Assembly (NCBI RefSeq): GCF_965221945.1
Contig: NZ_OZ244925.1
Span: 1,798,001-1,862,000 of the forward strand
Length of the DNA: 64,000 bases
Origin: Poriferisodalis sp965221945
GTDB taxonomy: Bacteria > Actinomycetota > Acidimicrobiia > Acidimicrobiales > Poriferisodalaceae
Reading direction: 5' to 3'
Below, piece by piece: positions 57,132-64,000 of the stretch (position 1 is the stretch's first letter; every line of letters starts with the position of its first letter). Under the pieces are notes generated by a model. It searched no databases. It was not told the DNA's origin and saw nothing but the letters and a program-made list of their open reading frames with translations. The position numbers were made by a program, and so were the translations under genes.

Positions 57132-58133
57132 ATGACACGAGTGCTCTCGGGAATCCAGCCCACCGGCGACGTTCACCTCGGCAACTATCTCGGGGCGCTG
57201 CGTCAGTGGGCGATCGATCAGCACGATGCCGACGCCTTTTATTGCGCCGTCGACCTGCATGCCGTCACCATCCAGCAGGATCCGCAACAGTTGCGCTCCG
57301 CGACGCTGGGCACGATGGCCACGCTCATCTCGGTCGGCCTGGACCCTGAGGTCTGCACGCTTTTCGTCCAGAGCCATGTTCCCCAGCACACGGAGCTTTC
57401 GTGGCTGCTCGAGTGCACGGTGTCGCTCGGCGAGCTGCGGCGGATGACCCAGTTCAAGGACAAATCGGCTCGCTCAGAGGGGGGCGGGCAGAGCAGCGAC
57501 CATGTCTCTGCCGGCCTGTTCACGTACCCGGCGCTGATGGCCGCCGACATCTTGATTTACGACGCCGACCGGGTGCCCGTCGGCGACGACCAGCGCCAGC
57601 ACCTCGAGCTGACCCGCGATGTGGCGCAACGATTCAACAGCCGCTACGGCGACACGTTTGTGATTCCCGATGCTGCTATTCCCGCGGTGGGCGCCCGCGT
57701 CATGGATCTGCAGAGTCCCACCGCGAAGATGTCCAAGTCAGCCGAGAGCCCGCAGGGGTCGATCGGCATCTTCGACGATCCTGCCGACATCTCTCGCAAG
57801 TTCGCCCGCGCAGTGACCGACTCCGAGTCCGAGGTGCGTTACGACTCCGACGCCAAGCCAGGCGTCTCGAACCTGCTGTCGATCCTGGGTGCCGCCACCG
57901 ATCGCAGCCCAGCCGATTCCGCGGCGGGCTACAGCCAGTACGGGGCGCTCAAGTCCGACACCGCCGATGCGGTCATCGCGATGCTCGAGCCGATCGCCGC
58001 CAAGAAGGCCGAGCTCGATGCGGACCCCGCCGAGCTCACTCGCATCATCGCGGCCGGTGCCGACAAGGCTGAAGCGGTGGCAGCAGGCACCCTGGCTCGC
58101 GCCAAGACGGCCATGGGCTTCCTGCCCAAGTAG
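57132..58133 (+). CDS. trpS: Tryptophan--tRNA ligase
   Basis: A 333-residue class Ic synthetase. The HIGH-like motif is in GIQPTGDVHLGNYLGALRQW; DADAFYCAVDLHAVT and VPVGDDQRQHLELTRDVAQR form the tryptophanyl-adenylate pocket; the KMSKS loop is intact (TAKMSKSAESPQG). The open frame continues upstream, but the ATG begins the conserved TRVLSGIQPTG and has a TACCGT box 8 bases before it. It is transcribed alone and opposite to its neighbours, interrupting an otherwise minus-strand run. Confidence 0.95.
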   Translation: MTRVLSGIQPTGDVHLGNYLGALRQWAIDQHDADAFYCAVDLHAVTIQQDPQQLRSATLGTMATLISVGLDPEVCTLFVQSHVPQHTELSWLLECTVSLGELRRMTQFKDKSARSEGGGQSSDHVSAGLFTYPALMAADILIYDADRVPVGDDQRQHLELTRDVAQRFNSRYGDTFVIPDAAIPAVGARVMDLQSPTAKMSKSAESPQGSIGIFDDPADISRKFARAVTDSESEVRYDSDAKPGVSNLLSILGAATDRSPADSAAGYSQYGALKSDTADAVIAMLEPIAAKKAELDADPAELTRIIAAGADKAEAVAAGTLARAKTAMGFLPK

Positions 58134-58145
58134 CGACACCCAGCG

Positions 58146-59072
58146 CTAATAGCGGGCGCGGGGGTGCGCTTGGCGGTACACCTCGGTCAGTCGTTCTTGA
58201 GAGACCGCGGTGTACCGCTGAGTGCTCGAGATTGAGGCGTGGCCCAGCAACTCCTGCACGCTGCGGATGTCTGCGCCGCCGTCGAGCATGTGGGTGGCGC
58301 ACGAGTGGCGCAGCACGTGAGTGGTCAACTGGTCAGGGCCCAGACCGACGCGTTCACCATGGCGGCGCACGATCAGCCACACCCCCTGGCGGGTGATCCG
58401 CCGACCCCGGGCGTTGAGGAAGAGTGCCGCGGCATCGTCGCGGGACTTCCATGGCTCGGGCTCCAACGCTCCCCTGCCGGCCCCGCTCAACCAGTCCCCG
58501 ACCGCATCGGCGGCATGACGCCCCACCGGCACGATTCGCTCCTTGCGTCCTTTGCCCCAGACCCGCATGAGCCGCTCGTTGAGATCGACATCGCCCAAGG
58601 ACAGCGCCACTAGCTCGCTGGCCCGCAGGCCCATGCCGTAGAGCACTTCGAGCATTGCCCGGTCGCGCCGGGTCAGCGGGCTGTCCCCGACCGGTGAGGC
58701 CAGCAGCTGTTCGATCTGGTCGCGCCGCAGCGCACGGGGCAAACCGGCGGGCGTGCGGGGCACGTCCAGCGCCCCAGCTGGATCGGTCGACGCCAGATCC
58801 TCGGCCATCAGGAACCGGTAGAGGCCACGCAGGCTGACCGCGGCCCGGGCCACCGTCGAGGGGGCCCGCCCGAGGTCGTCTCGCAGGTGCGCCAGGTAGG
58901 CGGCGATATCGGAGGTGCTGGCGTCGAGCAGTCCTCCGCCTCTGGATTCCAGCCATGCTGCGAAGGCGTCAAGGTCTGCCCGGTACGACGCCACGGTGCG
59001 CGGCGCTCGACCCCGCTCGTTCGACAGCCAGCCCAAGTAGTCCTCGGCCTCGACTGCCAGCGCAGCGGACAC
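58146..59072 (-). CDS. xerD: Tyrosine recombinase XerD/XerC
   Basis: 308 residues. A SAM-like N-terminal core-binding domain (LAVEAEDYLGWLSNERGRAP) precedes the catalytic domain with R150 (GLRASEL), K174 (GKGRKERIVPVG), H252-x2-R255 (HVLRHSCATH), H278 (LGHASISSTQ) and nucleophile Y287. All active residues are present. It resolves chromosome dimers at dif with its partner. GTG 59072 lies two bases after the pyrG stop, the order pyrG-xerD being typical of actinobacteria. No dif-like site was recognised in the window. Confidence 0.93.
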   Translation of the reverse strand: MSAALAVEAEDYLGWLSNERGRAPRTVASYRADLDAFAAWLESRGGGLLDASTSDIAAYLAHLRDDLGRAPSTVARAAVSLRGLYRFLMAEDLASTDPAGALDVPRTPAGLPRALRRDQIEQLLASPVGDSPLTRRDRAMLEVLYGMGLRASELVALSLGDVDLNERLMRVWGKGRKERIVPVGRHAADAVGDWLSGAGRGALEPEPWKSRDDAAALFLNARGRRITRQGVWLIVRRHGERVGLGPDQLTTHVLRHSCATHMLDGGADIRSVQELLGHASISSTQRYTAVSQERLTEVYRQAHPRARY

Positions 59073-59074
59073 CG

Positions 59075-60739
59075 TCAGCCCAGCGGCTCTGAGCCCAGCG
59101 GTCCGGTTCCAGAAGATGCTGGCAGCAGCTGTGGGTTGCGTCCCTCGGCTCGGGCGAGCGCAGCACCCACCAATCCGCAGAACAGCGGTGCGGGCCGGTT
59201 GGGGCGGCTCTTGAACTCCGGGTGCGCTTGGGTGCCCACCCAGTACGCGTGGCCGTCCAGCTCGATGAACTCCGCCAGCCGGCCGTCGGGCGACATCCCG
59301 CTGCACTGCAGGCCGCCATCTTCCATCCGCTGGCGGTAGGCGCTGTTCACCTCGTAGCGATGCCGGTGACGCTCGTTGACCAGCGTGTCGCCATACATCG
59401 CTGCGACACGACTGCCAGGAGCCAGCCTGGCCACATATGCGCCGAGCCTCATCGTGCCGCCCTTGTCCTGGACGTTGCGCTGCGCATGCATGAGGTCGAT
59501 CACCGGGTGCAGCGTGTTGAGGTCGAACTCGGTCGAGTTGGCGCCCAGCAAACCCAATTCGTTGCGACAGAACTCGATCACCATGACCTGCAGCCCCAAG
59601 CACAGACCCAGGCATGGGATGTCGTGCTCGCGGGAGTACGCCGCTGCGGCGATCTTGCCCTCGATGCCTCGCGAGCCGAACCCTCCCGGGATCACCATGC
59701 CGTCGAGATGCCGCAATCGCCCCGCAGCGAGCAGACCCTCGATCTCCTCGGAGTGGATCCACTCGATTTCAACTTCGACACCGTGGTAGGAGGCCGCGTG
59801 GCGGAGCGACTCCACGACCGACAGGTAAGCGTCTGGCAGGGTCACGTACTTGCCGATGATGCCGACGCGCACCGTCGCCTGCGGTGCCTTGATGCGGGCC
59901 AGCATCGCTTCCCACTCGGCGAGGTCGGGCTCGACATCTTCGAAGCCCAGAATCCCGCACAGGAAGCTGTCGAGACCTTCGGCCCGCAGCACCATCGGTA
60001 TCTCATAGAGGACTAACGAATCGGGGGCGTTCACCACGCCGGCGAGCTCGACGTCGCTGAGGTTGGAGATCTTGTTGCGCAGGCCGTCTTCGATGGGACC
60101 CTGGCTGCGCAGCACGATGGCGTCGGGCTGCACGCCGCGGCTGCGCAACTCGGTCACGGAGTGCTGTGTGGGCTTGGTCTTCTGCTCGCCTGAGGGGCCG
60201 ATGAACGGCACCAGCGTGACATGCACGTAGCAGATGTTCTGCCGACCGACCTCGAGGCGCATCTGCCGGATGGCCTCAAGGAAGGGCAGGATCTCGATAT
60301 CGCCGACCGTGCCGCCCACCTCGGTGATGACCACGTCAACGTCGCTGGTCGCCAGCTTTCGAATGCGTTCCTTGATCTCGTCGGTGATGTGCGGGATGAC
60401 CTGCACCGTCCGCCCGAGATACTCGCCCCTTCGTTCGTCAGCCAGCACCTTCTGGTAGATCGAGCCCGTCGTCGCGTTCGAATCACGGGTCAGCGACACG
60501 TCGATGAACCGCTCGTAGTGACCGAGATCGAGGTCGGTCTCGCCGCCGTCGTCGGTGACGAACACCTCGCCGTGCTCGTACGGGTTGAGAGTGCCGGGGT
60601 CGACGTTGATGTACGGGTCCAGCTTCTGCATGGTGACCCGCAGTCCGCGGGCGACGAGCAAGCGCCCCAGTGAGGCCGCGGTGAGTCCCTTACCGAGGGA
60701 GCTGGCGACTCCACCGGTGACGAAAATGTGCTTGGCCAC
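59075..60739 (-). CDS. pyrG: CTP synthase
   Basis: 554 residues converting UTP to CTP with glutamine. The amidoligase domain starts KHIFVTGGVASSLGKGLTAA and contains NPYEHGEVFVTDDGGETDLD. The glutaminase domain has GGFGSRGIEGK and the nucleophile Cys in IPCLGLCLGLQ, followed by the late YWVGTQAHPEFKSRPNRPAP with the catalytic His/Glu. GTG start; AGGGAG is four bases upstream. It heads the pyrG-xerD unit and is divergent from the amidohydrolase. Confidence 0.96.
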   Translation of the reverse strand: MAKHIFVTGGVASSLGKGLTAASLGRLLVARGLRVTMQKLDPYINVDPGTLNPYEHGEVFVTDDGGETDLDLGHYERFIDVSLTRDSNATTGSIYQKVLADERRGEYLGRTVQVIPHITDEIKERIRKLATSDVDVVITEVGGTVGDIEILPFLEAIRQMRLEVGRQNICYVHVTLVPFIGPSGEQKTKPTQHSVTELRSRGVQPDAIVLRSQGPIEDGLRNKISNLSDVELAGVVNAPDSLVLYEIPMVLRAEGLDSFLCGILGFEDVEPDLAEWEAMLARIKAPQATVRVGIIGKYVTLPDAYLSVVESLRHAASYHGVEVEIEWIHSEEIEGLLAAGRLRHLDGMVIPGGFGSRGIEGKIAAAAYSREHDIPCLGLCLGLQVMVIEFCRNELGLLGANSTEFDLNTLHPVIDLMHAQRNVQDKGGTMRLGAYVARLAPGSRVAAMYGDTLVNERHRHRYEVNSAYRQRMEDGGLQCSGMSPDGRLAEFIELDGHAYWVGTQAHPEFKSRPNRPAPLFCGLVGAALARAEGRNPQLLPASSGTGPLGSEPLG

Positions 60740-60886
60740 GCGGCTCCCTTAGTGGGCTCCCTCGAATTTCATCTCAAGCTACCGTCGCTTTGGCCGGGGG
60801 TGGCTGATCCCCGCAAGAGCTCAGCGACCTGGGGGGAACTCGCTGAGAACTTCACTCGGGAGCATCCACCTGCTGGACGGGAAACG

Positions 60887-62377
60887 ATGAACGACGTCAC
60901 GAACGAAGAACGCAACGAAGAGCCGGCAGATCTGTTGGTACGCAACGCCATGTTGGTGGCGACGTGTGACGATCAGCGCCAAGAGATCGATGGCGGGTGG
61001 GTTGCCATCGCGGACGGTCTCATCAGCGCTGTCGGAGGAGCCAGCGAGGCGCCTCCGCGGGCGCAGCGGCACATCGACGCGAGCGGCTGCCTGGTGACGC
61101 CGGGGCTCATCAACACCCACCACCACATGTACCAAAACCTCACTCGGTCCTACGCACCGGCGCTTCGGGGCGGGCTGTTCGACTGGTTGACCACGCTGTA
61201 CCCGTTGTGGGCACGGCTCGACGAGCAGGGCGCGTACCTGTCCGCCTGGGTAGGCCTTGCCGAGCTGGCGCTGGGCGGCTGCACCACGAGCACCGATCAC
61301 CTGTACGTGCACCCCCGAGGTGCCGGCGACCTGATCACTGCCGAGATCGCCGCAGCTGCCGAGTTGGGCATGCGCTTTCATCCCACACGGGGCTCGATGT
61401 CGCTCGGACGCTCGGCGGGTGGACTGCCGCCCGACGAGGTATGCCAATCGCCCGACGAGATCTTGACGGAATCGGAGCGGCTTGTCGCCGTGCACCATGA
61501 CCGCGCACCGAACGCGATGGTGCGCATCGCGCTGGCGCCCTGCTCGCCGTTCTCGGTCTCGACCGATCTGATGACCGCCACCGCTGCGTTGGCCTCCCAG
61601 CTTGACGTGCGTCTGCACACGCATCTCGCTGAAGACCCCGGTGAGGACGGGTTCTGCATCGAGATGTTCGGGATGCGGCCGGTGGAGTACTTCGAGCACT
61701 GCGGCTGGGGCTCGGATCGCTCGTGGATCGCACATGGGGTGCAGCCCAACCCCGCCGAGATCGCACGGCTCGGCTCCTGGGGCACCGGAGTGGCGCACTG
61801 CCCGAGCTCGAACATGTTGCTCGGTGTCGGACTGGCCCCGGTACGCGAGCTACGGGCCGCCGGTGTGCCCGTGGGCCTCGGCGTGGACGGCTCGGCCAGT
61901 ACCGATTCGGCATCAATGTGGACCGAGGCGCGCAATGCCCTGCTGGTAGCACGGCTGCGCGACGGCCAGCGACACTTGAGCGCTGAGCAGGGCCTAGACA
62001 GCGGCCGGACGGGCGACGGCGCGACCGGCGGCAGCGCCGATGACGCCGGAAGAGCCGATTTGGTGTATTTCTCCGCCCGCAATGTCCTAGACCTTGCAAC
62101 TCGTGGCAGTGCGGGTTGTCTCGGCCGGGTGGGCGAGATCGGCGAGCTGTCGCCCGGTGCATGCGGCGACCTCGTTGTCTGGCAGCTCGACGGTCCCGCG
62201 TTCGCTGGTGCACTGTCAGATCCGATCGAGGCGTGGCTGCGCTGCGGCCCGCTGTCCGCCCGGGACACGGTCGTGGCCGGTCGCCCCGTCGTCGCCGACG
62301 GTCAGATCGTCCACCCCAGCCTCGACGCCCGCCTAGCGGAACATCGCCAGTGCGCTGCTGCCATGCAGCGGGCATAA
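60887..62377 (+). CDS. Amidohydrolase, 8-oxoguanine deaminase-like
   Basis: A 496-residue metal-dependent amidohydrolase. Motifs: the HxH pair in INTHHHMYQNLTRSYAPALR, then LHTHLAED, IAHGVQ, and GLGVDGSASTDSASM with the metal-binding Asp. The sequence HHHMYQNLTR is typical of the 8-oxoguanine deaminase/hydroxyatrazine hydrolase (AtzB/SsnA) group, so deamination of an oxidised purine is the best guess. Expected metal is a single divalent ion. ATG 60887 has GGGA nearby; the frame upstream would include the pyrG promoter. A Gly/Asp-rich loop (about 372-390) is unusual. Confidence 0.85.
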   Translation: MNDVTNEERNEEPADLLVRNAMLVATCDDQRQEIDGGWVAIADGLISAVGGASEAPPRAQRHIDASGCLVTPGLINTHHHMYQNLTRSYAPALRGGLFDWLTTLYPLWARLDEQGAYLSAWVGLAELALGGCTTSTDHLYVHPRGAGDLITAEIAAAAELGMRFHPTRGSMSLGRSAGGLPPDEVCQSPDEILTESERLVAVHHDRAPNAMVRIALAPCSPFSVSTDLMTATAALASQLDVRLHTHLAEDPGEDGFCIEMFGMRPVEYFEHCGWGSDRSWIAHGVQPNPAEIARLGSWGTGVAHCPSSNMLLGVGLAPVRELRAAGVPVGLGVDGSASTDSASMWTEARNALLVARLRDGQRHLSAEQGLDSGRTGDGATGGSADDAGRADLVYFSARNVLDLATRGSAGCLGRVGEIGELSPGACGDLVVWQLDGPAFAGALSDPIEAWLRCGPLSARDTVVAGRPVVADGQIVHPSLDARLAEHRQCAAAMQRA

Positions 62378-62387
62378 GACTCGCCTG

Positions 62388-63449
62388 TCAGTCGCGGCGG
62401 TACGGCGAGCCGAGCCGGTCCAGCCACCGCAGCGGCGGCACTGCGTCGATTATCCGGCTGAACGACCAGCGCTCGCTCGCGAGGTTCAGCACCGCCAGCA
62501 CCACCAGCACGACCCACTCGAGGGCCGCGGAGTACATGGCGATCGTGGCCATGCCCAGCACCGCACCGAGGGGATTGACGCCAGTGTCACCCTGCATGTG
62601 TTTTTCGGCCAGCTCGCTGCGCAGCAGCCCGGCCGCCGCTCCGACCGCTCCGGCAGCCCACACCCCCCAGTCCGCCGCATCGGGTCCCTGGGTGAAGCAC
62701 CCGCGGCCGCAGGATGCCGTGATCGCCGCCGGCACGAGACCCACCAGCCACCACGCCAGAGCAGCCTTGGTGGCGCGTCCCGGCACCCGGTCCAACAGGT
62801 TCACCAGGTTGGCCGCGAGGGCCACAATCAGGGCTCCACGCAGCAGCGTCACGATGCTCCACGGCGGTGACGCTGCTGTGGAGAACCAGTCGCTCGGATC
62901 GGCCCAGGTCGCCAGCTGGACTGCTCCAAATGCCACCGCCAAGCCGCCAAGCGCCTTCTGCGCCCCGGTGGTGAGCCGCCGGTGCTGCCAGCTGAGGCGC
63001 AAGTGTCCGGCGAACCCGCCGAGTGAGTCCTGGTGCTCAATGGCTCCGCGAGTGTCGTCGCGGTAGCCGAGCCAGCCCAGACCTGCCAGCAGCATCAGCG
63101 CCGCGATGCCCCCGGCGATTGCTGCGGGTTCCGGCGAACGGTCCAGCACGAAGTGGCGGTCCCCCACGACGACCGCCCAGACACCGTGTCCGCCAGGCTC
63201 GATGATGACGAGCGCAGCCGTCACGGCAATCGTCACAATGATGCTCGCTGCGACCGTCAGCAGTCCCCCCACGGCCACGACGGGCTGTCCGCGGTAGTTG
63301 GGGCGTACCCAGCGGCCACGCGCCATGCGGTTGCCCAGCCAGCGCCACAGCAGCGCCGCAATCGCCAACGAGCCGAAGAACGCAGCGACGAGCAGCAATG
63401 CAGTTCGCAGCCGATTGTCGAAATCGGAATTGACGAGTGCGAGCGTCAT
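62388..63449 (-). CDS. MraY/WecA-like polyprenyl-phosphate sugar-phosphate transferase
   Basis: A 353-residue multi-pass membrane protein. Catalytic motifs of the glycosyltransferase 4 family are visible: LGYRDDTRG (DD), NLVNLLDRVPGRATK (NxxNxxD) and HMQGDTGVNPLGAVLG. About nine or ten hydrophobic segments are present. It would transfer a sugar-1-phosphate from a UDP-sugar to a lipid phosphate. A true cell-wall MraY would be expected in the mur cluster, so this is probably a paralogue for wall or envelope polysaccharide. A family 2 glycosyltransferase gene lies just upstream on the same strand. Confidence 0.83.
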   Translation of the reverse strand: MTLALVNSDFDNRLRTALLLVAAFFGSLAIAALLWRWLGNRMARGRWVRPNYRGQPVVAVGGLLTVAASIIVTIAVTAALVIIEPGGHGVWAVVVGDRHFVLDRSPEPAAIAGGIAALMLLAGLGWLGYRDDTRGAIEHQDSLGGFAGHLRLSWQHRRLTTGAQKALGGLAVAFGAVQLATWADPSDWFSTAASPPWSIVTLLRGALIVALAANLVNLLDRVPGRATKAALAWWLVGLVPAAITASCGRGCFTQGPDAADWGVWAAGAVGAAAGLLRSELAEKHMQGDTGVNPLGAVLGMATIAMYSAALEWVVLVVLAVLNLASERWSFSRIIDAVPPLRWLDRLGSPYRRD

Positions 63450-63486
63450 TGCCGTCAGTGGACCTCGCAGGCGCTACGCCGAGGCC

Positions 63487-64000
63487 TCACGGTTCGCTCG
63501 GGGTCCGGCGCCGCCGTGACTTGAGACGGGACCCCAGCCCTTGCCGCAATCCCAAGCGCCACTGTGGCCACGACGGCCGCCACAATCGCAGTCGCCTCAA
63601 CGCCGCATGCACGTCCCGCCCTCGCTTCCGAGACGCTGGTCGACGTGACGACAGCGCTCGGCTAACGAGCGATGCGATCAGGAGATAGATGGTCTTCGGG
63701 CCCCCGATGCGGGAGGCCGCGGCGCGGTACACGTGCCGGCCGATTCTTGCCCGGTGAGCAAAGCCGCTGAGGTCACGCCCGGACGGCCGATGGGAAAATC
63801 CGACCTCGATCTCGCTGATGGAAGCCGCGCGCGAGGCCGCATCGAGCGTCAAGGCGATCTCGAGACCGAATCCGTCGGCGAGCTCCAGCGAACGCAGCAG
63901 CGGACCCCGCAGGGCGCGCTGGCCCGACAGCGGCTCTGCCAGCGTCAGCCCGGTCTCGGCGCGCAGTACGCGCGCCGCGAAGCCCTTGACGAATCCGAAC
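63487..64000 (-). CDS. C-terminal part of a family 2 glycosyltransferase (partial)
   Basis: The frame is open to the window edge, so the N-terminal nucleotide-sugar binding part is missing. The visible end reads PLSGQRALRGPLL, then GFGLEIALTLDAA, ISEIEVGFSHRPSGRDLSGF and a basic tail. This pattern is typical of actinobacterial glycosyltransferase 2 proteins acting on polyprenyl-phosphate or wall glycans. It is 37 bases upstream of the MraY-like gene, so the two may act in one envelope polysaccharide route. Confidence 0.78.
   Translation of the reverse strand, partial: FGFVKGFAARVLRAETGLTLAEPLSGQRALRGPLLRSLELADGFGLEIALTLDAASRAASISEIEVGFSHRPSGRDLSGFAHRARIGRHVYRAAASRIGGPKTIYLLIASLVSRALSSRRPASRKRGRDVHAALRRLRLWRPSWPQWRLGLRQGLGSRLKSRRRRTPSEP

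Overview
The window reads as a chromosomal segment of a high-GC actinobacterium. I favour the class Acidimicrobiia, by inference only. The reasons are cell-wall-binding repeat 2 proteins, a luciferase-like (F420-type) oxidoreductase, a B12-dependent methylmalonyl-CoA mutase pair with MeaB, and two gene strings that follow the Mycobacterium order: gcvH-FHA-MerR-DUF151-MerR near an ilvG-like gene and pgsA, and pyrG-xerD-scpA-scpB-rluB-cmk-der. A striking expression signature recurs. About eighteen first-of-operon genes have a TANNNT box ending 6-8 bases before an ATG or GTG and no Shine-Dalgarno sequence, which is leaderless architecture. Downstream operon members instead use Shine-Dalgarno sites or 4-base stop/start overlaps.

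Layout. Bases 1-6.7 kb hold the tail of a cell-wall-binding protein, a class V aminotransferase, a minus-strand trio (enoyl-CoA hydratase, DUF1330, Rieske oxygenase), a luciferase-like oxidoreductase, a VapBC-type toxin-antitoxin pair and msrB. 6.7-12.4 kb is the conserved MerR/CapA-like/DUF151/MerR/FHA/gcvH/pgsA block plus a HIT hydrolase. 12.5-25.3 kb holds an SRAP protein, HipBA, an acetolactate-synthase-like enzyme, leuS, mutAB and meaB.

25.3-35 kb is an accessory island. It has two paralogous secreted trypsin-like proteases with different N-terminal anchors, small DUF4190-like membrane proteins, a sterol-desaturase family enzyme, a YjdF-like membrane protein and a MazEF-like pair. Decayed fragments of several of these same genes are scattered through it, and a 208-bp direct repeat brackets most of it. 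A miniature inverted-repeat element occurs here and again at 40.8 kb.

35-42.4 kb carries nrdBA, an FAD pyridine-nucleotide oxidoreductase, a DUF427 gene with an in-frame TGA, a lipoprotein, a caspase/CHAT-like small protein and tRNA-Pro(GGG). 42.4-64 kb is mostly housekeeping: der, a radical SAM/DUF512 protein, ispH, plsC, an AroA-Cmk fusion, tyrA, a fused indolepyruvate ferredoxin oxidoreductase, rluB, scpBA, trpS, xerD, pyrG, an 8-oxoguanine-deaminase-like amidohydrolase, an MraY-like transferase and the end of a family 2 glycosyltransferase.

The most interesting candidates are: (1) a DUF427 gene whose conserved Cys codon is TGA, followed by a SECIS-like hairpin, which is either a new selenoprotein or a nonsense allele; (2) a C9 tract directly after the likely original start codon of one protease gene, placed so that one slippage event would switch the frame; (3) the leaderless promoter code, including a promoter repeated three times in tandem before the HIT gene; (4) the decaying duplicated island with its miniature element.
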